Shown in pieces: positions 48,363 to 58,440 of a stretch of DNA of 64,000 nt; the first letter of the stretch is position 1; every line of letters begins with the position of its first letter. The notes under the pieces are model-generated. The model had not been told where the DNA came from, did no database searches, and was given only the letters and a program-made list of their open reading frames with translations. The position numbers and the translations under genes were made by a program. The stretch comes from Cyclina sinensis. Taxonomy: Eukaryota > Mollusca > Bivalvia > Venerida > Veneridae. The stretch lies in the NCBI GenBank assembly GCA_012932295.1, contig JAAONU010000001.1:60700927-60764926 (forward strand), given 5' to 3'.

Positions 48363-48957
48363 CGGGCCCCCCTCTGCAGGAAACGCTATCATGGTCCCTC
48401 TCTGCAGGAAGCACTCTAACGACACCCTTTCTACAGTAAACGCTATAACGGTCCCTATCTGCAGGAAACGCTTTAAGGGTCCCTCTCTGCAGGAAACGCT
48501 TTAACAGTCCCTCTCTGCAGGAAACGCTATAACGGCCCCTCTCTGCAGGAAACGCTATAACGGTCTCTCTCTGCAGGAAACGCCTAAACGGTCCCGTTAT
48601 CGCGGTCCCTCTCTGCATGAAACACTCTAACGACACTCTTTCTGCAGGAAATGCTATAACGGTCCCTCTCTGCAGGAAACGCTATAGCGGTCCCTCTCTG
48701 CAGGAAACGCTATAACGGTCCCTGTCTGCAGAAAACGCTTTAACGGTCCCGCTATCGCGGTCTCTATCTGCAGGAAACACTCTAACGACACTCTTTCTGC
48801 AGGAAACGCTATAACGGTCCCTCTCTGCAGGAAACGTTATAACGGTCCCTCTCTGCAGGAAACGCTATAACGGTCCCTGTCTGCAGGAAACGCTGTAACG
48901 GCACCCTCTCTGCAGGAAACGCTGTAACAGCATCCTCTCTGCAGGAAACGCTATAAA
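48363..48957. repeat. 28-bp minisatellite with CTGCAGGAAACG core
   Basis: About 21 head-to-tail units of 28 bp: CTCTCTGCAGGAAACGC then TATAACGGTCC. Each carries a PstI-like CTGCAG. Variant units (ACTCTAACGACACTCTTTC and CGCTATCGCGGTC) recur near 48412, 48615 and 48775, which marks a higher-order repeat. No spacers separate the units. Confidence 0.92.
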
Positions 48958-50886
48958 AGTTAAAATTTTAATATGGTGAGTGTTTTTCACTTTAATACAT
49001 GAATGGAAAATAGGATTGCTATTGATAAATATACACTATTTCATGCATGGATGGCACACAAATAAATAGCCTCAGTTTGATTGATAAGTCGATGCGTGTT
49101 CATCTAAAACCGTAAAGGAGGAACACGGTTAGAACTGTTTCTTTAGCAGAGGGAGGGTTGGGGTAGGGGCCAAGGAGTGGGCATATAACATATAATCGAT
49201 GCTGGAATCTGGAGAGGGGACCTTAGAGTGGGGCCTTTTGCCAGTGCAGAACCGAAAGTATGTAGTTTAAAAAGAAATAAAAACAAGGAATCATCATATT
49301 TTATATAATTGTGACGAAGACTGGACAAAATTGGTCATAATTATGTATCCTTTAGTTTAAAAGGACTGTAATAAAAATTTAAGATTATGACGCAATCATT
49401 GACAGATCTAAATATAGTGATTTATGTGCAGCTTCGTTTTACATTGTGTCCGCTTGATAAAACGAACTACAAATAAAAAGGCAAAGATATATCATCGTAA
49501 CGCTCCGTGGTGCATGTCGTTTTGTCGTTTACCTGGCTAAAGATGGAAATTGCTTCGTAAGCTTCGATCCTGTTGCTAGATAATCTTACCACAGAGAGGG
49601 GCCAGTGCCAAGACAGAGAAGGTGCCGTTACAACGCTCTCCGTAGAGAGGGGACCGAAATGGGTATACACCGTGACAGTGGCCTGGAATATGTACAATGT
49701 TTGTAACAGAGTAATCTCCTTCTGGAATTGTAAAACAGAATATCCGGGCTTTATCCATAGTAGTGACAATTTTATTGCTGCACTTATATCAAAATACATT
49801 AAGAAAATTGTGCATTGCATTGGGTTCCAGTTTAGGATTACCGTGTTTGTTTGTTTACAGAATTATCGGTCTTAGAAATTTACTTCATGTTGCACTGTTA
49901 ATTCATAAATAAATGAAGAAATTGGCCACTGTTAAACGCTTGAAACTAAGGACGACATTAAGGAAACAGTCTCAGTAAAAATGGATTGTTAGAAATAAAT
50001 GGAGTTAAATGAAATTTAAGTTTTATCTTGAATACACTACTAAATTGAAAGAAAGTATACAAAGATAGATATATTTTTAGTAATAACTAGTTTCATAACC
50101 ATTTCATTTTCGATCAATGAGTGTAACGGCGACATAGTTGCCTTGATCGCATCGAAAGTACTCCGTCGAACTTGGATGATCACAGAGGTTTTATGCTGTT
50201 TCCGCAAACTGGCGAGTTGCTACGAATAGCCTGGATAAGTAGGATGGTCTAATTCTTGCCCCAAGTATTATCCATAAAATTACTATTTCGAGTCGGCTCT
50301 AGGATTAGGGAATTCGGGGACATAAGGTTTTTCTTTTTTTTTCTTATCACAAGAATCGTTAATTATGACAAAAACAGAGAGGTAAACTACACCATTATTA
50401 ATATGTTCATACATACATATAATTATGTAAAAGCTAAATATACAAAAATAAGGGAGATAATCTATTTATTCTTAGTTCACCATTTAAGAAGTAATTACTT
50501 CTCTTATGTTATAAAAACAAGACATTTTAAATGAAGATATTTGTAATTGTTGACAAAGTCATTCCTGATTAAGCATAGAAATTCAACATCTACTGAAGAA
50601 AACCTTTAAGTCCCTCTGTCTTTCAACTGAAATCCTTCTCTCTCTGTGAAGCCGCATTATGTAGATGTACTAGTGCATTTGACAGAGGTTTTAATAGATC
50701 TTTTTGACGTCATATTTCTTTTCAGCTTTATGCTTTAAATTTTTGTGTCCCAATGCGGCTGTCTAACCGTTCTTTGCTGCTCCGATTTCATATCGTTCGT
50801 TCAGTGCATGCATCAAGACTGTGATGCACTGACGAAAAAAGATTAATATTGTAAATAATTATTCACACATCATAAAAAGCCCAAAG
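48958..50886. other. Non-coding stretch
   Basis: No gene was recognised. GAGAGGGGACC-like phrases recur near 49212, 49596 and 49646. Open frames at 49467-49875 overlap on opposite strands and lack a domain. Confidence 0.35.
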
Positions 50887-52100
50887 TCAAAATGTGGACT
50901 GTACCATTGATCTTTCCGCCGTATATAATCTAAGACTTTTGTCTTCTAGTTTTTCACCCAGAATCCGAGAAAATTCTGACCGCGCGGTACGAACACGCTC
51001 TCTCTCTATTTGAGCTTAGTTACCGTCGGTACCGGTTGTCCATATGACCGACGCCCCCTGAAGAGATTAGTTATTTTATGTTATGGGGGTAGTGCAAGAT
51101 ACAGAAAGCATCCCATTCCAGAGACACCCCTGGTTCTTTTACATGCTCAGTGTATAGCACTGATACATGGGACCTCGGTTTTATGTCTCATCCGAAAGAC
51201 CATTAGTAAAGTTAGTGGAGGAGCGGGGGATCGAACTCGGGACCCCTGGTATACCAGTCCAGCGCGTTACCACTGGACCACATCCGCTCCTGAACACGCT
51301 CTGTGAAAGACACAACCTTATCTGCCTTCCCGGCTATCCAGTTACTGACTATGACCTTTCCCATCACACGGACATCATAGGTCACTACTGATGTAGACTT
51401 CAGGCACACCAAGAGGCAAGAGTAGTATTGCCTTGCAAACTGAATGATGAATTTGACATTTCTGATTTGTATTTTAGTAACTTCAGGAAGACCTCCCTTT
51501 AAATTAATTTCAAACTTTGCGCTGTCGCCTAGCCATTGCCCCTTGAGATAGTCACACATAATTTCATCTTCTTTAACGCTGGCTGCAAGGCACCCATTTT
51601 AATGCAGAGACTGTTTTCATTTCCTCGACCAAAGTGGCAGACTTTGTCTTCAAAATGCGAATCAATCGCTTTTGTAATTCCAGTTCTACGTCCGGAGGGA
51701 GTGTAACCGTTGACTCTGCCGCGTCTTAATAATCCTGTGGTTTGTCAACAAGAAGAGCTATTACCTTAACTTTCAAAGATTCCAGTATGAGACAGAAAGC
51801 AGTGAATACAGCTCCTCGGCCGTGGTGTTCCTTGAAAGGCTGTCCGACATACATTGTCCTTCCATGTTTCGTTGCTGAAGTCATTGGTTATATTTCCTTG
51901 ATGCAGATATTCTCTATCATTCTCCTGACCCTCCATTGTTTTACGTCGTAAATTCTCAAGTAATATGATATAATGATAGAAATATTTATTGGGTTATGTC
52001 TCATATAGTGGCGAGAATCTGATATCAGACCGATACATCTATGTAACCGTTCCGCTTTGGTTAATAACTTAATATCCTTGAAAGATAAGCATCCGTTCAT
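50887..52100 (-). pseudogene. Coding remnant of an unrecognised protein, split by a SINE
   Basis: I do not recognise this protein. On the minus strand one frame runs from about 52100 with in-frame stops at 51888-51890, 51726-51728 and 51573-51575. It contains protein-like text such as PFKEHHGRGAVFTAFCLILE and LPPDVELELQKRLIRILKTK. A one-base frame change at about 51575-51600 leads to a second frame (ASVKEDEIMCDYLKGQWLGD, KFEINLKGGLPEV) that stays open to the SINE at 51291. If the SINE and one target duplication are ignored, that frame continues without a break (RTARSEFSRILGEKLEDKSL) to a TGA at 50887-50889. Lesions are thus two internal stops, one frame change and one insertion. Sequence errors could explain part of these, but not the SINE. 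Confidence 0.5.
51002..51291 (-). mobile_element. tRNA-derived SINE, copy B, with 11-bp target duplications
   Basis: The minus strand starts at 51291 with GGAGCGGATGTGGTCCAGTGG (A box GGTCCAGTGG) and B box GAGTTCGATCCC, then a body shared with copy A (AGTGCAAGATACAGAAA on the plus strand). Exact GAACACGCTCT duplications flank it at 50991-51001 and 51292-51302. The head would fold as a Thr-like tRNA with a GGT anticodon, by inference. The plus-strand open frames here are a SINE artefact. Confidence 0.9.
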
Positions 52101-52237
52101 GAATCACTGTTGTACACCCTTCACCGGATATAGCCCATCACAATGCTGAAAACGAAAGTACAATCGCCATCGAGTTCACCCCAGGTAATGTTTTATCTAA
52201 TTTCTCCATCATAACTTATCGATTTCTCGCAAATTGC
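52101..52237 (+). repeat. Inverted duplication, left arm, with exon-like unit
   Basis: Matches the reverse complement of 53053-53178 over about 130 bp with small indels. It carries an ATG at 52143 reading MLKTKVQSPSSSPQ and then CAG|GTAATG, which looks like a splice donor at 52185. It could be a first exon or the end of an inverted-repeat transposon. Confidence 0.6.
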
Positions 52238-52380
52238 GTTAAAAGTAGCTCGTGTTAGTGAATAACTGCTCTAATACAAGTGGATGAATATTTTATAATT
52301 CAAGATGGATTTTGATAAGCAAATGCGTTTTGGGCTTGATTTAGTGGTAAATATCAACATTGATCGCAAAAGTCAACAAG

Positions 52381-52975
52381 AACTGTGTCCATAGGACACG
52401 GATGCCCCCACTATGCATAAGTGCTCATAAACAAGAGCATGTATATCCTGTATGTAAGATTTTTTCTGTACATATACCTAAAATGATCTACAGGTAACCT
52501 TATGTACATGTTAAATTAAATTACAAATGTAAAATTTATATGTTCAATTATTTATATGGTATATAGTGAAAAAATCAACAAAGGGCCATAATTCTGTTAA
52601 ATATGGTCACAGCAAAAATTCCTTTACTACCATCTACACATTAAAGCTGTTCATCCCTGGAAGTTTAAGCAAAATCTGCCATCCGGTTTAAGAGGAGTTG
52701 CGTTCACAAAATTTCTATATGGTATATAGTGAAAAAATCAACAAAGGGCCATTATTCTGTTAAATTTGGTCGCAGCAAAAATTCCTTCCTTTACTACCAT
52801 CTACACATTAAGGTTGTTCATCCCTGGAAGTTTAAGCAAAATCTGCCATCCGGTTTAAGAGGAGTTGCGTTCACAAGATTTCGGGACGTACGGACAGACG
52901 TATGGACGGACAGACGTACGGACGGACGGACGGACAAGTGCAACGCTATATTCACCCACTTTGTGGGGGCATAAC
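52381..52975 (+). mobile_element. Hairpin-headed dispersed repeat with a 164-bp tandem duplication
   Basis: It starts with hairpin GTGTCC-ATA-GGACAC (52385-52399) and ATGCCCCCA (52402-52410). It ends with GGACGGACGGACGGAC (52917-52935 region) and TGGGGGCAT (52964-52972), the inverse of the start. Two nearly identical 164-bp copies begin at 52552 and 52716 (TATATGGTATATAGTGAAAA). It is the same head-core-tail plan as the element at 8541. Confidence 0.7.
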
Positions 52976-53052
52976 AATTTATCGCCAATTACACAAAAAA
53001 TATCCAGCAGAAAATTGCAAATACTGCTCTAAAACCAGATATATTCACAATA

Positions 53053-53178
53053 GTGTTTAGTTTGGAGAAATCAATTAAGTTTTGATGGAGAAATAAGTTG
53101 AAACATTACCTGCGGTGAACTCGACGTTGGCGATTGTACTTTCGTTTTGATGAGTGAACGGTGTAAACAGTGATATTG
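53053..53178 (-). repeat. Inverted duplication, right arm, with exon-like unit
   Basis: The reverse complement matches the left arm at 52101-52237. On the minus strand it reads KTKVQSPTSSSPQ followed by CAG|GTAATG, keeping both the peptide and the donor-like site. A G15-like run lies to the right at about 53256-53270. Confidence 0.6.
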
Positions 53179-53461
53179 ATCAGAAACGAAGTGTCTACCG
53201 ACCGATCGACCGACATTTGCAAAACAATATATCGCGGCGTCATTTTCAACAAGTGGGGGGGGGGGGGGGTGGCATAAATATAACTGTACTATGCATGTCA
53301 TAACCTAGCGGAAAATTTAGTCCTTCTCCGAAACAGTACCTTTTGCGCAGTGCAAGGCATTTTTTGAAAATGGATTTGTAAGATTTCAGGAAATACCCTT
53401 ATGTAATGCATATAGATAAAACAAAGATCCGCCTTCTTTAGATAGAAGTGAGTAATACAAA

Positions 53462-54829
53462 TACACTGCTGAAAAAAAAACACACAGATATTTGCATTTC
53501 AAATAATCGTATTAGATAGGAAACCCATGTTTTTTCATTAAAACGTTTTCACACGCATTATTAAAAGTATAAGTGACCAAACGTTTTACAAAAGGTGTCC
53601 AAAATGTAAGATTTTTTGAGGTTAAATAAGAAATAGCAAACTAAGGAATTTCTGTTTATAACGATTCAGAACACGGTATTTCTGACTAAAATGTTTTCAT
53701 GTCCATACCTTTTACACAAATAATGTGTATGCCCACACACTCAAGGCACCGGCTGAACATGCTACCTATCAAGTTCTGGATGAATCGATCTGAAGGGCCT
53801 TCTACTGAAAGATGATTGCCTGTGTCAGGTCCTGTGGGGTCAATAGCCGTGGTTCACGATGAGTAATTCATCTGTACAGATAGTTCCATACCTGTTCAAT
53901 AGGTTTTAAATCCGAAGATCGTGCTGGCCGGTCCTTGATGGAAGAACTCTTACGAGTACGTGAGTCAGCGTCACTCTTGCGATGTTTGGGCGGGCATTAT
54001 CTTGCTCTAGCATAAACTGATGGTCACCTACAGCACCTGCAAAAGGTCTAACAAAAAGATGAAGAATATAATCTCTATAACCCTCAGCTGTCACCTGTTG
54101 ACCTCGGTGCGGCCCTGTAAGCAATTTCCGCTCAGCATAGCGTTCTCCTTGCCTCCGTCACACACGCACACGACGGTCACAAGCGAAAGATGGAATCTGC
54201 TTTAGTCCGTAAAAAGTACGGAATCCAAGTCTCGCAATCTTCAGTAAAGGGGATTCTGGGCGAAACCAAGCTTGTCTCTGCGATGCCGTGAAGTCAAAAC
54301 TGGGTCGATAGCAAGTCGTCTAGCATTCAAACCATCTTCATGAAGCCTGTTTCTGTCTGTGTGAAAATTTGATGTCCTGTACTAATCTGAACCTGTCTGG
54401 TGCCGCGTTGCGGTGCTTTGACGGTTTCGTAGTGCAGATGTCCGAAAAACCCGATCTTGTACAGCTGTTGTGCAACTTTCGTGACCTTGATGGTGTGCCT
54501 AGTGTACTTTCCTGTCGTCTGGTACCTCCTCCACAGACGTGCAACAACGCTCTGCGACACACTGAGCGCTTTAGCCATCTGACGTTTTGAAAATTTACAC
54601 AATCCACGCAACATCAGCGTCTTCTTTATGACGTTTCGAACTTCTAATCCGGAAAGAATTGAAAACAATACCAAAATTCTAAACGAAGCCTTCATTTTGT
54701 GCATATCTGTGACAATTAACAACATGTCCGTATACATAAATATGGCCTATAAAAGGATTTGTGTCGCCAAACACAGCCACACAATGCCACGATGACGCTT
54801 TCATTTCTCCACTTTTTAACGTGCTGGTA
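53462..54829 (-). mobile_element. Tc1/mariner-like DNA transposon, inactive
   Basis: About 1.37 kb with a transposase remnant on the minus strand. One end reads TACACTGCTGAAAAA (from 53462); the other, on the minus strand, reads TACCAGCACGTTAAAAAG (from 54829). The ends are only loosely similar inverted repeats. The size is usual for Tc1 elements. Confidence 0.7.
53880..54737 (-). pseudogene. Tc1-like transposase, broken
   Basis: The N-terminal helix-turn-helix is readable as FSKRQMAKALSVSQSVVARL within the frame 54327-54737. The first catalytic Asp is in VLFTD followed directly by a stop (54202-54204) where the family has Glu, then SRFHLS. The second Asp lies in FMLEQDNARPN (frame 53906-54124), and the third acidic residue in DLKPIEQVW near 53890-53918, in a different frame. 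At least one stop and two frame changes make it non-functional. It would have cut and pasted the element at TA sites. Confidence 0.75.
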
Positions 54830-55666
54830 AAAAATGAAACTTAACTTACCTGTGTACTAGTAAAAAAAGCGTTATCATCAATACTCATTTAGCCCAATAG
54901 AGATATATCTGCGATCCCATACTTTTTGTGAGCAGAGTATTTACACGTGAAGATAATGTCAAGGATTTCGTATAAATAACGTCCCACTTGTCGCTTTAAC
55001 GCATTCTGCGTTTCTTTGGGATTGTTCGAGGATATACATTTTGGTTGTTGGTACACAAGAAAATAAAACAAAAACAAAAGGTGAGACCGCTAAAACTGTT
55101 TATAAATATTTGTAAGAGTCAAATTAATTCTTAAATTTACTACACTCGGTATTGATTAAATAATTGAAATCCATTTTTTATTTCGTTTTATTGTACAAGT
55201 ACGTCAAAACCTGAGAAAAAAAGGTTTATTTCAGTACTTTTTGTATAATTCACTCCGAAAGAGAAAAAATGTGCTAGAATAATCATCCCCTCCTACAATT
55301 TTTAACTAGTATTCTGGACAGGGGGATTGCAACGTTGACAGTTGCCACGAGATCCTGCAACCATCTACACTATGACTAATATCTCACTACTGATATTTCT
55401 GTTATTTTTCGTCTCGTTTTTAAGACTTCTATTTAAGGACCCATATAGAAGACAATTATTCTTTTGCAGTTGCGTGGCATCGCATTGTCACCTCCAAATT
55501 ATAGATATTAAGTTTTATCACACTTCCGATGTTTGATATTTTATTTCCTTATTTGACATGTACTTGTTCATTTATTTATCCGTCTACGTTTTGTTTATTT
55601 ATTCATCTAATTATTTCTTTTTCTTTCTTTCATTTTCCCCTTAATATTAAACTTTGAACGTTTCAG
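54830..55666 (+). other. 5' flank of the small repeat-protein gene
   Basis: A block at 55284-55345 (CATCCCCTCCTACAA, CTAGTATTCTGGACA, GTTGCCACGAGATCCTG) resembles 63755-63835, suggesting a conserved promoter or 5' exon. A pyrimidine tract and acceptor TTTGAACGTTTCAG end at 55666, just before the ATG, so a non-coding first exon probably lies in or upstream of this block. Confidence 0.4.
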
Positions 55667-56371
55667 ATGTCAAGCCAACAGAGTGGCGGTAGTTACACGG
55701 GAACAGGTACCAAGGCTGACCTAGACAACCATGGCAACCAATGCAATCCGAATAATCCGAACTATCAGTGAGTAAACAGTCTGTTTTAAAGTTGACTACA
55801 GTGATCTTTCACTAGTCATCCTAAGTACTTACTATGTACCTTCAAAATTTGAAAAACAAAGTAATGATGTTTCTTTATTTATTTATCAATATCTAAAACA
55901 TCATTTAGCCTAGTGTCCTTTATAACTTAATTATTTGCTACAGGAAAATCATTCGATCGAATGATAACTTTTGAGTTCATTTTGCTGAACACGTTCTGCT
56001 TCGCGTCCTATGAAAATGTATGTGTGTATGTGGGGGGGGGGGGGGGAATTTTATCTAGTAGAGATGGTTAATACACATTACGTGCATGTTCCACTTTTCA
56101 CGCATTGAGAGTTAAACATTAGTTCAATTGGCTTTTGATGCATATCAGTACTGCATGGTAAATTTGTTGCCTCGATATCATAGATAGAATGCTATGTAAT
56201 TTGTATAAATGTAACCTAGCTAACACTATCACAGTTTATTTACCTTTTCATTTTGTCCTTACTTTCAGAGGTTATAGTTCAGGCTACTCTGGCACGGGGA
56301 CAGCCCCCGACCTAGGCAACCATTCGAACCAGCTCAACCCGAACAACCCTAATTTCCAGGCGAAGAAGTGA
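55667..56371 (+). CDS. Small two-exon protein with duplicated NPNNPN motif
   Basis: The gene is read as two exons, 55667-55767 and 56269-56371, with a GT-AG intron of 501 bp (donor CA|GTGAGT, acceptor TTTCAG|AG). The join gives a 67-residue protein starting MSSQQSGGSY and ending NFQAKK. Each exon carries one copy of the same module: Y-T-GTGTKADLDNHGNQ then NPNNPNY in exon 1, and Y-S-GTGTAPDLGNHSNQ then NPNNPNF in exon 2. The protein is Gly/Asn/Ser-rich and hydrophilic, with one Cys, no signal peptide and no membrane segment. Support: the reading frame is kept across the intron, the two modules are homologous, and a poly(A) signal AATAAA lies 88 bp after the stop (56459-56464). The ATG follows directly on an acceptor, so an upstream exon could lengthen the 5' UTR or the protein. 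I do not recognise a named family and give no function. Confidence 0.75.
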
Positions 56372-56458
56372 TCAGTATTTGATACAGACACTTTTAAAAC
56401 CTAATTTTCATTTGTTTAAAATATATCCAAACATGGTTGTCTGAAACTTTTTTTTCAA

Positions 56459-56464
56459 AATAAA
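56459..56464 (+). terminator. Poly(A) signal of the small repeat-protein gene
   Basis: Canonical AATAAA 88 bp downstream of the TGA at 56369-56371, after a T-rich stretch. Confidence 0.6.
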
Positions 56465-57639
56465 TGATAAAAATGAAGATTTTGCTGTGTTTTGTTTAAG
56501 TTATCTTTAGGTAAGACATTTAATTTAATACCTGTTTATTAAAGCCCCAGTATTATGTTGAGAATAAAAAGATGAACGGATAGGATAATGATCGTACCAT
56601 TTTCTATTGATCGTTCCAGAAATTAGTACCTCCCTGATTACCTCCCTTGCGTCCGCCAATAAGGGACTGCAGATTGAAACCGTTTTATAATGCGGAGCTT
56701 AGAAAAAGTCCCATTTTTATAGCTGTAATTTGATTGTTACGTTGTATGTTAGAGAAACAGATTCATATAAACCACATGAAGCATTTAGTATCAGCAAAGA
56801 TCTATCCCAAGGTCTTCTAATTGAAAAAAGTATATTTGTAAACCATTTTTTGCTGACATCTCAATCTATTGAACTGTTAGATAAAGGTCTTGTGTTATTC
56901 TCCGGTATATTAACTATTTTTATTTTATCAAAATTTCACGAAAAACTGCTTTTAAAAGGTACACGTATCTATCTTTTAAAAAGGTGTCATAATAATTTTG
57001 TTTTCCTTATTACATGAAATAAACAACAATAATGTTTAAACAAAACGGGAAGAAGGAAAGCAAACGTATTATTGTAAGATTTATATCTTACAAACGTGTG
57101 GCTTGCAGCTATTATTTTCTCTCTGCATACACAAACTCACATGTTTTAATATCAATACTTTGCAGAAACAGATTTCCCAAATGCAAGAAATAAAGAATAG
57201 AACAAAGGTCCATATGGCAACAGATGCTAAATTTCATACGGTCTTGAAAATCTTGCTTGTAAGGAAGAATATAGAACAGAACAGAACAGATATATTATTA
57301 AAATATAGAAGATAAATTATAATTATTACAATTATGATGTATGTACCATATCTAAGGAAGTTCTGTGTAATAACGCAGCTTTTACATATAGGCATATCTT
57401 TAACAATACATTTCTATTTTCAGATTTCATCATATTAACAAATTTATCATACTAGGTCTGGTATAATAATATCGTTTTATTTTTATCTTTTTTATCTTAT
57501 ATCAGTATAACAAGGACACGTTAAAATGAAATGGTATTCGTACTATAGGTCATATATGTTACAATAAGCACAATACCTTTCAGCTCTAACAGTTCCATTC
57601 GTATGGTATCTACCAGTTTGAACATGCAAAGAATGGGAA
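56465..57639. other. Non-coding stretch
   Basis: No gene was recognised with confidence. An open frame at 56730-57017 (95 codons) has no known domain and could be noise or a piece of a repeat. Confidence 0.3.
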
Positions 57640-58440
57640 GATATTCTTATTCTTGTAAGATATTTCCTTAGAGTGTATGGTAACATATCGAGATAGCTTT
57701 CATATATAAAAGAACCTTTAACATAGTTAAACAGATATAAAACAGAACTATTCTCTTTCTCATCATGCTAGTTTTGCAAAAAACAAAAACAAACAAAAAA
57801 AAACAACAATTAATTACTCTTTGTTTAAATAACGGTATAAATACTATCTGGATAATCCCAAACATCGTTGAAACCATTTAAGATTCGAAAACCAATTTTT
57901 CTTACCATTATTACAATAATATACAGAAATATTATAAATTTCTTTAAGAATGATATTGTCAGTCTCAAGCAATTTAAACCAAAACCTTAAAATTTTAACA
58001 TATCTTGAAATTTAAAGGATAACGTGCAAGTTCACCATATACAGCAGCATTACATGAGTTAATTTTTACATTCAATATTTTCTTACAAAATTTAAGATGG
58101 ATTCTTTCAATTTTATTCGATTTAGTAAAGCCCCATATTTCAGATGCATAACTTTATATAGATCCAACAAACGAGTCAAAAAGCTGACACGACTTTATTA
58201 TTCATATCCTTATCTACGCGTAACATTTTCCCTCTTATACTAAAATTACTCAGTTTTAACCAAAGCGCTTTTCTATATATGAAATCAAAAGCCTTTTTAA
58301 AATCAATAAAACACTTGTTATTATTAACATAATTTTGAACAATTGCCATTAAAACAAATAAAGCATCAAAACTCGATTTCCCTTTTCTAAACCCAAATTG
58401 TGCATCTGATAAAACATGGTTTTCTTGATTATTCTATTAT
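57640..58440 (-). pseudogene. LINE reverse-transcriptase fragment with internal deletion
   Basis: The minus strand carries RT blocks: LSDAQFGFRKGKSS (near 58420-58380), then FIDFKKAFDFIYRKALWLKL (58300-58260). It jumps at about 58185 to SEIWGFTKSNKIERIHLKF (58140-58085) and GELARYPLNFKI (58040-58000). The middle of the polymerase, including the YADD block, is missing, and stops and frame changes are present. It is related in plan to the LINE at 29 kb but from a different subfamily. Confidence 0.75.

Noticed and set aside
48307..48636. Minus-strand frame with repeated RETVIAFPAERG-like text; also a possible CRISPR array
   Set aside because: The 28-bp units are contiguous with no unique spacers and the DNA is eukaryotic; the frame is a minisatellite by-product.
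51010..51306. Plus-strand frame containing GAGDRTRDPWY
   Set aside because: This is the usual false frame through a reversed tRNA-derived SINE head.
55342..55536. 64-codon frame with a hydrophobic N-terminus upstream of the small gene
   Set aside because: The 5' block similarity to 63.8 kb does not preserve this frame; more likely non-coding.
56730..57017. 95-codon frame after the small repeat-protein gene
   Set aside because: No domain, splice or poly(A) context; AT-rich noise cannot be excluded.
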